From contig NZ_NMQW01000027.1 in NCBI RefSeq assembly GCF_002234615.1, positions 118,790-182,789 of the forward strand: a stretch of DNA of 64,000 nucleotides. The letters run 5' to 3'. Made by a program: the position numbers and the translations under genes. Positions 11,201 through 20,132 of the stretch are shown piece after piece. The DNA comes from Paenibacillus rigui (GTDB lineage: Bacteria; Bacillota; Bacilli; Paenibacillales; NBRC-103111). Numbering within the stretch: position 1 is the first letter of the stretch; the number at the start of each line of letters is the position of its first letter. The notes beneath the pieces are model-generated. The model worked only from the letters and a program-made list of their open reading frames with translations, was not told the origin of the DNA and made no database searches.

Positions 11201-12579
11201 ATAACTATACCAAAGTTTTGTTTGGTGAGAAAAATGTGTTCCGGGCAGGTACCATAGGCACTGTTGCTGAAAAAACCGCTTATGGCTATGTGAAAAAGTA
11301 TGAAGAAGATCAAGGCAAAAAGTGGCGTGGGGCTGAGGTGCTGCGTCTGGCCTCCGGATGTACCGGTGTGAAACGGAGTACAGGCCAGCATCCAGGCGGG
11401 ATTGTTGTTGTTCCGGATTATATTGATGTAGATGACATCACCCCAGTTCAGTATCCAGCTGATGATACAAGTGCGGAATGGAAAACGACCCATTTTGATT
11501 ATCATGCTTTTGACGCCAATCTGCTCAAGCTGGACATTCTGGGTCATGATGACCCGACGATGATGCGGATGCTGCAGGATTTGACGGGTGTCGACCCGAC
11601 GACGATCCCCATGAACGATCCGAAGGTCATGAGTATTTTTAACTCGACGGATGCGTTGGGGGTACCCCCCGAAAAAATTCGTACACCCGTTGCTACGTAT
11701 GGTGTTCCGGAGATGGGAACGAAGTTCGTAAGACAGATGCTTCAGGAAACGCAGCCGTCATCGTTTGCCGACCTTCTGCAAATTTCCGGGCTGTCCCATG
11801 GAACGGGCGTGTGGCTTGGAAATGCCCAAGAGCTGATCAAGAAGGGTACCTGCAATATTAAGACCGTTATTGGTTGTCGGGATGATATCATGCTTTATCT
11901 CATCTACAAAGCGGGAATGGATGCCGGTCTTGCGTTTAAGATTACGGAGAGTGTGCGTAAAGGTAAGGGCTTGACTCCGGAATGGAAAGAAGATATGAAG
12001 AAGCACAATGTACCTGCTTGGTATATTGAATCGTGCGAACGTATCGAATACATGTTCCCGAAAGCTCACGCCGCTGCTTATGTTATCTCGGCTGTACGAA
12101 CGGCTTTCTTTAAGCTGTATTATCCTATCGCATATTATGCTACGTACTTTACCGTTCGTGCGGAGGACTTTGAATTGGATCTTCTGTGCCAGGGCTATGA
12201 TGCGATTCTTCGCAGATTGATCGAGATTGAAGAGAAGGGCTTCCAGGCGCTGCCAAAGGAAAAAGCGATGATTTCGATTCTTGAAATGGCGCTGGAAATG
12301 ACAGCTAGAGGCTTCTCCTTCAAGCCTATTGATTTGTACCGTTCCGATGCGACAAAGTTTTTGGTTGACGGTGATTCCTTGATCCCGCCATTTGCGGCGA
12401 TTGGGGGCATTGGGGAGAATGCGGCCAAAAATATCGCGGCGGCCAAAGATGCGGGGCCGTTCCTGTCCATTGAGGACTTCCAGGGACGCAGTAAGGCTTC
12501 CAAGACGATAGTCGAAATTCTAGGCTCGATGGGCTGCTTCCGCGGCTTGCCTGAATCGAATCAGCTATCGCTGTTTTAA
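8269..12579 (+). CDS. polC: DNA polymerase III alpha subunit, PolC type
   Basis: PolC is the replicative polymerase of low-GC Gram-positives. Domains in order: N-terminal and OB domain (about 230-330, beginning near IKDAPIPIQMIQDEEKKITLQGAVF), PHP domain (HLHTTMSTMDG near 340), DEDDh proofreading exonuclease inserted in PHP (FDIETTGLS near 425, HNARFDMGF near 510), then the polymerase domain with the zinc-binding cysteines CTCNYSEW...DCPKCG (about 910-940) and catalytic Asp residues in VPDIDLNFSGEYQ (about 960). It is 1436 residues, matching the family. ATG at 8269 follows GGGGAGG. No break or intein was seen. Confidence 0.98.
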   Translation: MSSTALKRERFEMLMQQAHVPADIIQAFFQDGYIDRVETSRKNREWTFFIAKSSIVPQDIYRSFCKMIRDKFAHIAAIRFMLRYSEEVDPSAVAHEYWGMFVEWVQREAASVNGWMTRAKIEVQGTQLTLILLDSIGLELAKKKNIGQWVQTYFQDFFGVELQVRYAMNEDRQEEYDKFAQNIKEEEKVVTQEIITSIEAENEAEGEELPEAELKLMVGYDIKDAPIPIQMIQDEEKKITLQGAVFGIESKELRNGNTLFTFNITDFTDSLMIKAFAKTKEDVKIYSLIQNGTWLKLRGKVEYDRFMQIPELVMIPNDINEVKAPPDRKDDAPEKRVEFHLHTTMSTMDGITPVDQYIKTAAKWGHKAIAITDHSGIQCYPDAYKASKKHGIKVIYGLEANVVDDGVPVVVNAKGQDLKEAEYVIFDIETTGLSIVNNRIIELAGVKMKDGKEIDRFATFINPHEKIPYNIQQLTNITDEMVHDAPELEEMLPKFLEFVGDSILVAHNARFDMGFIHANCKQLGLPEVKNTSLDTLELARLLFPTMKNHRLNTLADKFKIGLDNHHRAIDDSIALGHILFNLIKEATENSYKIIDQLNDNVGKSLKNTRPFHCCIYAKNPVGKKNLFSLVSLSHTEYFHRVACIPKSLLMTMREGLIITSGCEKGEFYEAVLNKTVEEAEQVAEFYDILEIQPLTVNMHLVDKGLVGSKEQLEDANRRVLQIGRKLNKPVIATGNVHYLNPRDKISRDITIHGITGFSPLKDMRKPDVHFRTTKEMLAEFEYLGEEAAYDVVIRNTNELADQFEELELFPTKLFTPIIEGADEEIRTKCYDTAKRIYGEPVPDVVTARLEKELVPIIKYGFSANYLISERLVKKSNEDGYLVGSRGSVGSSVVATFLGISEVNPLPPHYICTCNYSEWILDGSIPSGFDLPDKDCPKCGSKLKGEGQDIPFETFLGFKGDKVPDIDLNFSGEYQPVAHNYTKVLFGEKNVFRAGTIGTVAEKTAYGYVKKYEEDQGKKWRGAEVLRLASGCTGVKRSTGQHPGGIVVVPDYIDVDDITPVQYPADDTSAEWKTTHFDYHAFDANLLKLDILGHDDPTMMRMLQDLTGVDPTTIPMNDPKVMSIFNSTDALGVPPEKIRTPVATYGVPEMGTKFVRQMLQETQPSSFADLLQISGLSHGTGVWLGNAQELIKKGTCNIKTVIGCRDDIMLYLIYKAGMDAGLAFKITESVRKGKGLTPEWKEDMKKHNVPAWYIESCERIEYMFPKAHAAAYVISAVRTAFFKLYYPIAYYATYFTVRAEDFELDLLCQGYDAILRRLIEIEEKGFQALPKEKAMISILEMALEMTARGFSFKPIDLYRSDATKFLVDGDSLIPPFAAIGGIGENAAKNIAAAKDAGPFLSIEDFQGRSKASKTIVEILGSMGCFRGLPESNQLSLF

Positions 12580-12667
12580 ATGAACCAAGGCACTCATCAT
12601 ATTGCATACCTATAAGCCTTATGGTATAATCTTCTTTGGTAACAATGTAATATGTTCCGATCTTAGA

Positions 12668-12695
12668 GAGTGGGGAAACCCACTCTTTACATTTT
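12668..12695 (+). terminator. Hairpin after polC
   Basis: GAGTGGG GAAA CCCACTC is a perfect 7-bp stem capped by a GNRA-type GAAA tetraloop, followed by TTTACATTTT. The T tract is interrupted, so termination may be partial. It lies between polC and rimP. Confidence 0.65.
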
Positions 12696-12747
12696 GTTAC
12701 AGACAAGTAAGCATTTAGACTTTCCTTAGTTGATAGGAGGATGCAGG

Positions 12748-13206
12748 TTGATTTCGCAAATCAAACCCGTAGTTGAATCGCTTCTTCAGCCTTTCCTGGA
12801 TGAGAACGGATTTGAGCTGGTAGATGTAGAGTACGTAAAAGAAGGCAGCAACTGGTTTTTACGCGTATATGTGGATAAAGAAGGTGGCATCGACATCGAC
12901 GATTGCGGCCGGATTAGCGAATATTTGAGTGATCGTCTGGATGAGAAAGATCCGATTCCTACCGCTTATTTCTTGGAAGTCTCTTCTCCCGGAGCAGAGC
13001 GCCCCTTGAAAAAAACGCAGGACTACCATAAAGCTGTTGGTGAGCATGTATTCGTCACAACTTACGAACCGTTTGAAGGATTGAAAGAATTCGAAGGCTT
13101 ACTCCAATCGTTTGACGAGGAAACCGTTGAGGTACAGGTTGGGAAGAAGACCTACCGTATTCCGTTTAACAAGGTCGCCAGCGCTAGGCTGGCCATTGTA
13201 TTTTGA
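12748..13206 (+). CDS. rimP: Ribosome maturation factor RimP
   Basis: RimP assists 30S subunit maturation. It has two domains: the N-terminal alpha/beta domain (LVDVEYVKEGSNWFLRVYVDKEGGIDIDDC, about 22-51) with the signature LEVSSPGAERPL near residue 78, and a C-terminal SH3-like domain. The frame is open to TTG at 12730, but AGGAGG at 12735-12740 lies 7 bases before TTG at 12748, so the protein is 152 residues. It starts the classic rimP-nusA-ylxR-ylxQ-infB-rbfA operon. Confidence 0.95.
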   Translation: MISQIKPVVESLLQPFLDENGFELVDVEYVKEGSNWFLRVYVDKEGGIDIDDCGRISEYLSDRLDEKDPIPTAYFLEVSSPGAERPLKKTQDYHKAVGEHVFVTTYEPFEGLKEFEGLLQSFDEETVEVQVGKKTYRIPFNKVASARLAIVF

Positions 13207-13245
13207 TTATTGAGCTGATTTTATGAGAGGGGGAACTCCAATCAA

Positions 13246-14343
13246 ATGAATATGGATTTTATTGAAGCATTGTCGGAGATAGAAAGAGAGAAAGGGATCG
13301 CGAAAGAAATATTGATCGATGCGATCGAGGCTGCTCTTATTTCCAGCTACAAACGGAATTTTAACACCGCACAAAATGTCCGTGTCGATATTAACCGCCA
13401 CACCGGACTTATCAAAGTATACGCGCGCAAAACCGTTGTGGATGAAGTATTGGATCCGCGGCTGGAGATTTCCTTGTATGCGGCACGTGAAATGAACCAG
13501 AACTACCAGCTTGGCGACATTGTAGAAATCGAAGTAACACCGCGCGATTTCGGGCGTATTGCAGCTCAAACGGCTAAACAAGTCGTGACGCAGCGGATTC
13601 GTGAAGCAGAGCGCGGATTGATCTACAACGCTTTCGTCGATAAAGAAGAAGATATCGTTACAGGGATCGTTCAGCGTCAGGATTTGCGCAACATTTATAT
13701 CGATTTGGGCAAAATCGAGGCTGCGCTGCCGCTTACCGAGCTGATGCCTACGGATAAATTCAAGCAAAGCGACAGGGTCAAGGCTTACATTACGAAGGTG
13801 GAGAATACGACCAAAGGTCCGCAAATTATTTTGTCTCGTACACACCCGGGGTTGTTGAAACGATTGTTCGAGCTCGAGGTGCCGGAAATTTTCGACGGTG
13901 TCGTTGAAATTCGCTCCGTCGCCAGAGAAGCCGGATTCCGTTCCAAAATCGCGGTTTATTCGCGTAATTCGGAAGTCGACCCTGTTGGTTCCTGTGTCGG
14001 TCCCAAAGGGATGCGCGTACAAACGATTGTCAATGAGCTGAAAGGCGAGAAAATTGATATCGTCCGTTGGGTTGAGCAGGTTGATGAATATGTAGCCAAT
14101 GCACTTAGTCCTTCGAAAGTACTCGAAGTCAATGTATTTGAGGCAGAGAAGATGGCACGTGTCATTGTACCGGATTATCAGCTGTCACTCGCAATCGGTA
14201 TCAAAGGTCAGAATGCAAGACTTGCTGCAAAACTGACGGGCTGGAAAATCGACATCAAAAGCGAGACGCAAGCCGAGCAGGAATATGGAAGACCAAAAAC
14301 ATATACCGAGGAAATGCATCAGGATTCCGTCAGCATCGACTGA
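13246..14343 (+). CDS. nusA: Transcription termination/antitermination factor NusA
   Basis: NusA binds RNA polymerase and nascent RNA to control pausing, termination and rRNA antitermination. Order of domains: N-terminal polymerase-binding domain (1-125), S1 domain (about 135-200, IVTGIVQRQDLRNIYIDLGKIEA), and two KH domains (about 205-345) with VGSCVGPKGMRVQ and IGIKGQNARLAAKLTGWKIDI. It is 365 residues, the short Gram-positive form without C-terminal acidic repeats. ATG at 13246 follows AGAGGGGGAA. Confidence 0.97.
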   Translation: MNMDFIEALSEIEREKGIAKEILIDAIEAALISSYKRNFNTAQNVRVDINRHTGLIKVYARKTVVDEVLDPRLEISLYAAREMNQNYQLGDIVEIEVTPRDFGRIAAQTAKQVVTQRIREAERGLIYNAFVDKEEDIVTGIVQRQDLRNIYIDLGKIEAALPLTELMPTDKFKQSDRVKAYITKVENTTKGPQIILSRTHPGLLKRLFELEVPEIFDGVVEIRSVAREAGFRSKIAVYSRNSEVDPVGSCVGPKGMRVQTIVNELKGEKIDIVRWVEQVDEYVANALSPSKVLEVNVFEAEKMARVIVPDYQLSLAIGIKGQNARLAAKLTGWKIDIKSETQAEQEYGRPKTYTEEMHQDSVSID

Positions 14344-14376
14344 TTCAGTATCGGGACAGGTAGAGGGTGATTACGG

Positions 14377-14691
14377 ATGAAGCAAAGAAAAATTCCTCTT
14401 CGCAAATGTGTGGCATGCCAACAAATGATGCCAAAGAAAGAATTGATCCGCGTTGTCAAAACGCCTGCGGATGAAATGCTGATAGACCTGACCGGTAAAA
14501 AAGCAGGGCGCGGAGCTTATTTATGCGGCAAGCTTTCCTGCTTTAAACTGGCCAAGAAGAGCAGAGCATTGGATCGAGCTTTAAAACAGCCGGTAAGTCC
14601 GGAAATCTATGATGCTTTGGAGCAGGATTTCATTAAGGTAGAGGATGAATTTATTGCCGGCAAGGAAGCGGCGGTGGATGATGAAGAATAA
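14377..14691 (+). CDS. rnpM: YlxR/RnpM family RNA-binding protein
   Basis: This 104-residue protein matches the YlxR family: RKCVACQQMMPKKELIRVV at the N-terminus and GRGAYLC at about 46-52. In B. subtilis the homologue YlxR (RnpM) has been reported to bind RNase P RNA and modulate its activity. It lies in the nusA-infB operon. AGAGGGTGA precedes ATG at 14377. Its end overlaps the next gene by 14 bases. Confidence 0.92.
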   Translation: MKQRKIPLRKCVACQQMMPKKELIRVVKTPADEMLIDLTGKKAGRGAYLCGKLSCFKLAKKSRALDRALKQPVSPEIYDALEQDFIKVEDEFIAGKEAAVDDEE

Positions 14692-15007
14692 CTTTTTTAA
14701 TAATCTGGGCATGGCCATGCGGGCCGGCAAAATTATTACAGGTGAAGAGTCTGTTATTGATGCTGTTCGCAAGGGTGAAGCCAAGCTCGTTATCGTGGCC
14801 GAAGATGCTTCAGATAATACAAGCAAAAAAGTCAAAGATAAATGCATTACCTATAGGGTTCCCCTACATCAGTACGGCAGTCGTGAGCAACTAGGAGCTA
14901 GTATCGGGAAAGAGACGCGGGTCGTGATCGCTGTAACCGATGCGGGTTTTACGAAAATGCTGAAAAAAAGTCTGGAAAATCGTACGGAGGTGGACAGTAT
15001 TGAGTAA
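14678..15007 (+). CDS. ylxQ: L7Ae-family protein YlxQ (L7Ae-like, K-turn binding)
   Basis: YlxQ is a small L7Ae/L30e/S12e/Gadd45-fold protein expected to bind kink-turn RNA. Seen features are [18 protein letters not shown] near the start, [17 protein letters not shown] and the [10 protein letters not shown] segment near residue 90. The frame reaches back to 14645, but ATG codons at 14678 and 14681 follow AGGAAG at 14662-14667 and give the usual length of about 109 residues. Its end overlaps infB by 8 bases, which suggests translational coupling. Confidence 0.9.
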   Translation: MMKNNFFNNLGMAMRAGKIITGEESVIDAVRKGEAKLVIVAEDASDNTSKKVKDKCITYRVPLHQYGSREQLGASIGKETRVVIAVTDAGFTKMLKKSLENRTEVDSIE

Positions 15008-17774
15008 ACAAGACAATAATAAAGACAAACTAAGAGTGTACGAATATGCCAAGTCTTTGAATATGAGCAGCAAGGAAATTATTACCATTTTAAAGAGACT
15101 GGGCATCCCGGTTAACAATCATATGAGCGTAATGGAGAACGATACTGTGGACAGTGTAGAAAAATTTTTTAAAGACGTGAAAGCAAACGCAGCAGCCAAA
15201 CGTGATGGCGCGAGCGCATCGGTAAGCACAGCAAGTTCGACAAGTACAAGCTCGGCCCCTAAAGAAGGAAGCCAGTCGGCTGCAGCTCCTGCGCAGCAAG
15301 CACCGGTGAAGTCCGAAGCAAGACCACAGCAGCCTCAAGGGCAAGCTGCGGGTAGCACGACCAGACCAAGCGGCGCTCCGCAAGGACAGCAACGCTCCGG
15401 TTATCAAGGTCAAGGCGGCGGCAATCGCGGCCAGCAGGACAACCGCAGACCGCAAGGCCAAGGTGGCGGGCAAGGCGGAGGATATCAGCAGCGCAGCGGC
15501 CAGCAAGGCGGAGGCCAAGGACAGCAGCGTTCCGGCCAGCAGGGTAGTGGCGGGTACAACCAGAACCGCGGTCAACAAGGCGGCGCTCAAGGCGGGCAAA
15601 ATCGCCCTAGCGGCGGATACAGCCAAGGCGGCGGGCAAGGGCAAGGAAACCGCAGCTTTAACAATAACGGCGCAAGCAATCGTCCTGCAGGTACGGGTGC
15701 GGGCAGCCGGCCTCAAGGCCAAGGCGGATACGGTGATCAGCGCAAACCGTTTGAGCAAAGAAATAATGGAAGCAATCAAGGTCAGGGCCAGTTCAACCGT
15801 TCCATCGGTGTGAATCCTCCGAAACCGAATGCTACGGCAGACTTGGAGCAGGATGACGCATCCAGAGGCAAGACAACGAAGAAAACGAAGCCGAACCAAA
15901 AACGTTTTGACGACAATAAAGTCAGCACGTCTAGGGGTCCTCAGAACAATAGAGGTGGCAATAACCGTCATCAGAAGGGCAGATTCCAGCAGGAGCCTGT
16001 GAAGAAAGAGAAAATTGACAATACGCCTAAGAAAATCATCGTTCGTGGAACAATGACCGTTGGCGAAATGGCGAAAGCCTTGCATAAAGATGCATCAGAG
16101 GTAATTAAAAAGCTTTTGTTCCTGGGTGTTATGGCTACCATCAACCAAGAGCTTGATCTTGATGCCATTCAATTGCTTGCTGGCGATTACAATGTCGAGG
16201 TTGAACTGAAAATTCCAGTTGAGGAAGATAAGTTCGAGCAATTTGAAGAGAAAGACGAAGAAGCGGATTTGGTGGAACGTCCTCCGGTTGTTACCATTAT
16301 GGGTCACGTTGACCATGGTAAAACAACTTTGTTGGATGCCATCCGTAAAACAAGCGTTACCGAAGGTGAAGCGGGCGGTATTACGCAGCACATCGGTGCC
16401 TACCAAGTTGAAATTCATAATAAGAAAATTACGTTCCTGGATACACCGGGTCACGAAGCGTTTACATCGATGCGTGCCCGCGGAGCGCAGGTAACGGATA
16501 TTACCATTATTGTTGTTGCAGCGGATGACGGCGTTATGCCGCAAACGGTTGAAGCCATCAGCCATGCGAAAGCGGCGAAGGTACCGATTATCGTTGCTGT
16601 CAATAAAGTGGATAAAGAGGGCGCTGACCCGGATAAAATCAAACAAGCATTGACAGAGTATGAATTGGTTCCGGAGGAGTGGGGCGGAGATACCATTTTC
16701 TGCAACATCTCTGCGAAACAACGCATCGGTCTCGAAAACTTGCTGGATATGATCCTTTTGGTTGCTGAAGTACAGGAGTTGAAGGCAAATCCTGACAAAC
16801 GTGCCAGAGGTACGGTCATTGAGGCTGAGTTGGATAAAGGTAAAGGTCCGGTTGCTCGCGTCCTGATCCAGCATGGTACCTTGAAAATCGGCGATAGCTT
16901 TGTTGCAGGCGTACACTTTGGCCGCGTTCGCGCAATGGTGAACGATAAAGGCAAAAAGCTCAAAGAAGCGGGTCCGTCTACACCGGTGGAAATTACAGGC
17001 TTGACCGATGTTCCTCAAGCAGGCGATCCATTTATTTGCTTCGAGGACGAGCGCAAAGCGAGAGCTATTGCTGAGAAACGTACAGTGACATTGAAACAAT
17101 CCGAAATGGGAGCTAATGTTCGTGTTACTCTAGACGATCTATACAAGCACATTAAAGACGGAGAGATCAAAGATCTTAACGTAATTATCAAAGGTGACGT
17201 ACAAGGTTCCGTAGAAGCACTTCGCGGCTCTCTGGAAAAAATCGATATCGAAGGCGTTCGCGTCAAAATCCTGCATCATGGTGTAGGTGCGATTACCGAA
17301 TCCGATGTTATCTTGGCGTCCGCTTCAAATGCGATTGTTATTGGCTTCAACGTACGTCCTGAACCGCAGGCCAAAAATACAGCGGAACAAGAAAAAGTCG
17401 ATATTCGCTTGCACAGCATTATTTACAAAGTCATGGAAGAGATTGAACAGGCCATGAAAGGTATGCTGGATCCGATTTACAAGGAAAATGTGATCGGTCA
17501 GGCTGAAGTTCGTAACATTTTCAAAGTTTCCAAAATCGGGGTTATTGCCGGTTGCATGGTTATCTCCGGTAAAATCGCCCGTAATGCCCAAATGCGCTTG
17601 ATCCGCAGCGGTATCGTGGTGTTCGAGGGCAATGTCGACTCACTCAAACGTTTCAAGGATGACGCTAAAGAAGTTGCCCAAGGCTACGAGTGCGGTATAT
17701 CTCTTGATAAATTCAACGATATTAAAGAGGGCGATATTATTGAAGCCTTCGTAATGGAAACTGTTGAGAGGTGA
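15000..17774 (+). CDS. infB: Translation initiation factor IF-2 with Gly/Gln-rich linker
   Basis: IF-2 is the GTPase that places fMet-tRNA on the 30S and promotes subunit joining. The N-terminal IF2_N motif ([26 protein letters not shown]) is followed by a low-complexity linker at about residues 60-320, rich in Gly, Gln, Asn, Ser and Arg with many QGGG/GQGG/QQRSG units. A second IF2_N domain lies at 345-395. The G domain has GHVDHGKT near 435, DTPGHE and NKVD, and domains II-IV follow. TTG at 15000 follows ACGGAGGTGG. At 924 residues it is longer than the 716-residue B. subtilis IF-2, the extra length being the linker. Confidence 0.97.
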   Translation: MSKQDNNKDKLRVYEYAKSLNMSSKEIITILKRLGIPVNNHMSVMENDTVDSVEKFFKDVKANAAAKRDGASASVSTASSTSTSSAPKEGSQSAAAPAQQAPVKSEARPQQPQGQAAGSTTRPSGAPQGQQRSGYQGQGGGNRGQQDNRRPQGQGGGQGGGYQQRSGQQGGGQGQQRSGQQGSGGYNQNRGQQGGAQGGQNRPSGGYSQGGGQGQGNRSFNNNGASNRPAGTGAGSRPQGQGGYGDQRKPFEQRNNGSNQGQGQFNRSIGVNPPKPNATADLEQDDASRGKTTKKTKPNQKRFDDNKVSTSRGPQNNRGGNNRHQKGRFQQEPVKKEKIDNTPKKIIVRGTMTVGEMAKALHKDASEVIKKLLFLGVMATINQELDLDAIQLLAGDYNVEVELKIPVEEDKFEQFEEKDEEADLVERPPVVTIMGHVDHGKTTLLDAIRKTSVTEGEAGGITQHIGAYQVEIHNKKITFLDTPGHEAFTSMRARGAQVTDITIIVVAADDGVMPQTVEAISHAKAAKVPIIVAVNKVDKEGADPDKIKQALTEYELVPEEWGGDTIFCNISAKQRIGLENLLDMILLVAEVQELKANPDKRARGTVIEAELDKGKGPVARVLIQHGTLKIGDSFVAGVHFGRVRAMVNDKGKKLKEAGPSTPVEITGLTDVPQAGDPFICFEDERKARAIAEKRTVTLKQSEMGANVRVTLDDLYKHIKDGEIKDLNVIIKGDVQGSVEALRGSLEKIDIEGVRVKILHHGVGAITESDVILASASNAIVIGFNVRPEPQAKNTAEQEKVDIRLHSIIYKVMEEIEQAMKGMLDPIYKENVIGQAEVRNIFKVSKIGVIAGCMVISGKIARNAQMRLIRSGIVVFEGNVDSLKRFKDDAKEVAQGYECGISLDKFNDIKEGDIIEAFVMETVER

Positions 17775-17780
17775 TTGGGC

Positions 17781-18137
17781 ATGGCGCGTGTTCGCGTAGG
17801 TAGGGTAGGAGAACAAATCAAGAAAGAATTAAGCCAAATCATTCAGTCGGAGTTAAAAGACCCTCGGATCGGTTTTATTACGGTAACGGGTGTAGACGTA
17901 ACGAATGACTTGTCTCAAGCCAAAATCTTCCTCAGTGTACTGGGTACGGATGAGCAAAAGGAAGAGACGCTTAAAGCGTTGGGCCGCGGAAGCGGCTTTA
18001 TCCGCTCCGAGCTTGGCAAAAGAATCCGTCTGCGCAAAATTCCGGATCTAATTTTCAGGTTTGATGCGTCCATTGATTACGGCAGCCATATCGAAAAATT
18101 GCTTACCCAATTAAACGGGGAGAATGCCCAATCATGA
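17781..18137 (+). CDS. rbfA: Ribosome-binding factor A
   Basis: RbfA is a KH-fold factor needed for 16S rRNA processing and cold adaptation. The 118-residue protein contains RVGEQIKKELSQII, DPRIGFITVTGVDVTNDLSQAKIFLSV and IPDLIFRFDASIDYG, all family landmarks. ATG at 17781 follows GAGAGGTGA and fits the family start MARxRxGR better than the open TTG at 17775. The stop overlaps the next start in ATGA. Confidence 0.96.
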   Translation: MARVRVGRVGEQIKKELSQIIQSELKDPRIGFITVTGVDVTNDLSQAKIFLSVLGTDEQKEETLKALGRGSGFIRSELGKRIRLRKIPDLIFRFDASIDYGSHIEKLLTQLNGENAQS

Positions 18138-19135
18138 GTGGAGCGTACTCCTTACCGGAAGCTTATTCAATTCAGCTGCAAGAGGCGGCCCGTTTTATTC
18201 AAGAAAATGATGACTTTCTTGTGGTATCCCACATCCAACCGGATGGGGATGCCGCGGGCTCCACTTTTGCAATGGCTTGGATGTTAACGGCTCTGGGCAA
18301 GCGGTTTACTTTGATCAACGAAGGATCCATCCCGGATAAGTTCAAATATATGGCGGCTGGGCAGCACAAGGTTATAAATTTAGAATCCGATGCGGTTACA
18401 GAGCAGTTCAGTCACGTGATTTCACTTGATTGTGCAGATTATTCCCGCATGGGGAAGGTTCATCAGGGTTTCTCAGAGCAAGTAACTATGCTCAATATTG
18501 ACCACCATGCAACGAATGATTTGTTTGGCACTACCAATGTCGTGAATGCCAGTGCGGCAGCGACAGTGGAGATTTTATATGATCTATCCCTGGAACTGGG
18601 GATTGTCTTTTCGCATGAACTGAATGTATGTATATATTCCGGACTTTTAACGGATACCGGCGGATTTCGTTATGCAAACACGACACCTAAGGTCATGCAG
18701 ATTGCTGCCGACATGCTTCAGCGAGGGGTCAAGGGACATGAGCTTGCCGAGCATTTACTGGAGAAGCTGACTTACCCTCAGATTACTCTGCTTCAACGCA
18801 CTTTACAGTCCTTAAGCTTTGCACACAATAAACAGGTGGGCTGGCTGGCCGTAACATTAGATGATCTGGCGGAAAGCGGGGCTTCAGGCGAGGATTTGGA
18901 TGGTTTGGTGAACTATCCTCGTAATGTGGAAGGCGTCGAGGTCGGTCTTCTTTTTAAAGAGCGGGCAGGTATTGTGAAGGTGAGTCTTCGTTCTGCGGGC
19001 CGAGTGGATGTGGCACAGGTGGCTAAGACGTTTGGCGGCGGTGGGCATGTTCGCGCGGCTGGTTGTGCAATTAACGGAACATTACAAGAAGCGATTGAAC
19101 GGGTCGTGAAGGAAGTAGGGAAGGCATTCGTATGA
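18134..19135 (+). CDS. nrnA: DHH-family oligoribonuclease/pAp phosphatase
   Basis: NrnA degrades nanoRNA to mononucleotides and removes the 3' phosphate of pAp. It has the DHH domain with SHIQPDGDAAGS near 32-43, LDCADYSRMG near 98-107 and the DHH motif NIDHHATND near 120, and the DHHA1 domain with FGGGGHVRAAGC near 298-309. It is 333 residues. The ATG start overlaps the rbfA stop, the expected order in this operon. Confidence 0.94.
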   Translation: MSGAYSLPEAYSIQLQEAARFIQENDDFLVVSHIQPDGDAAGSTFAMAWMLTALGKRFTLINEGSIPDKFKYMAAGQHKVINLESDAVTEQFSHVISLDCADYSRMGKVHQGFSEQVTMLNIDHHATNDLFGTTNVVNASAAATVEILYDLSLELGIVFSHELNVCIYSGLLTDTGGFRYANTTPKVMQIAADMLQRGVKGHELAEHLLEKLTYPQITLLQRTLQSLSFAHNKQVGWLAVTLDDLAESGASGEDLDGLVNYPRNVEGVEVGLLFKERAGIVKVSLRSAGRVDVAQVAKTFGGGGHVRAAGCAINGTLQEAIERVVKEVGKAFV

Positions 19136-20070
19136 CCAAGGAATCCCTTGAAGGTATTTTGCCTGTTTGGAAGCCTCAGGGCTTCACTTCGCATGATGTT
19201 GTAGCTAAAGTGAGACGTATTCTCAAAATCAAACGGATAGGCCATACCGGGACTTTGGATCCGCAAGTTACAGGTGTACTCCCGCTTTGTATCGGAAGAG
19301 CAACCCGCCTTGTCGAGTACATTCAAGAGCTGCCGAAGGAATACGAAGCAACGCTCAAAATCGGCTTTGCTACCGATACGGAGGATGCCGGCGGACAAGT
19401 GATCGAACGGACTGAGAAGCAGGTAGAACTGACTGAAGAACAAGTGCGTTCTACAGTCCTTTCTTTTGTCGGAGAAATTCAGCAGGTGCCTCCCATGTAT
19501 TCCGCGGTCAAAGTTGACGGTAAACGGCTATACGAGCTGGCACGTCAAGGGCTGGAAGTCGAACGTAAATCCCGGACCGTCACCATTCACGGTATTCAAA
19601 TTTTGCAAATGGATTTGGATCAGGAATATCCAGAGGTTCGCTTTAGAGTTCAGTGCTCCAAAGGTACTTATATTCGTACGCTATGTGTAGATATAGGGAA
19701 AGCACTGGGGTATCCTGCGGTCATGTCGGAGCTCGTTCGTACCTCAACGGGAAGTATTCGGCCGGAGCAATGTTTGACCTTGGAACAGATCGAGCAGCTG
19801 CAGCAGCAGGGGATGTTGGCGGACAAGCTCATTCCTGGGGAACAGGCAATAGCCCACATGCCTTCCGTACATTTGAATGAAATGCAAACGAAGAAAGCTT
19901 TCTTGGGACAGAAGCTCATAGTGCAGCCTCCCGCTGAGCAAAGACGTGATGATGCGGATGAATCTGGTTCTAAGCTATATGCCGCATATGGATCGGATTC
20001 GCGTTTTATTGGTATTTTCGAATGGAACCTAGTGAATGGCGAGCTTCTTCCTGTTAAAGTATTTTCCTAA
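19132..20070 (+). CDS. truB: tRNA pseudouridine-55 synthase
   Basis: TruB makes pseudouridine 55 in the T-loop of tRNAs. It has the motif GHTGTLDPQVTGVLPLC with catalytic Asp43, and VPPMYSAVKVDGKRLYELARQG, the thumb and binding region. It is 312 residues, normal, and the C-terminal PUA-like extension is present. The ATG overlaps the nrnA stop by four bases (ATGA). The next gene is ribF, as in many Firmicutes. Confidence 0.96.
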   Translation: MTKESLEGILPVWKPQGFTSHDVVAKVRRILKIKRIGHTGTLDPQVTGVLPLCIGRATRLVEYIQELPKEYEATLKIGFATDTEDAGGQVIERTEKQVELTEEQVRSTVLSFVGEIQQVPPMYSAVKVDGKRLYELARQGLEVERKSRTVTIHGIQILQMDLDQEYPEVRFRVQCSKGTYIRTLCVDIGKALGYPAVMSELVRTSTGSIRPEQCLTLEQIEQLQQQGMLADKLIPGEQAIAHMPSVHLNEMQTKKAFLGQKLIVQPPAEQRRDDADESGSKLYAAYGSDSRFIGIFEWNLVNGELLPVKVFS

Positions 20071-20132
20071 TGTGTTGAAAAGTCTGGTTGAATGCTTCGT
20101 TTCATATAGAATTGTAGGTGACGGTGGAATTC

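Noticed and set aside
15400..15720. Short repeated units in infB, considered as CRISPR or minisatellite
   Set aside because: The repeats are irregular, in frame, and code for QGGG-type units; spacing is not that of CRISPR.
15090..16085. Long minus-strand open frame (331 codons) opposite the infB linker
   Set aside because: It is a product of the Gly/Gln-rich codon bias in infB, it is Ala/Leu/Arg-rich low complexity, and it has no ribosome site or family match.
16095..17099. 334-codon minus-strand frame opposite infB
   Set aside because: Antisense to the conserved G domain of IF-2, Phe/Asn/Cys-rich, with no recognisable domain.
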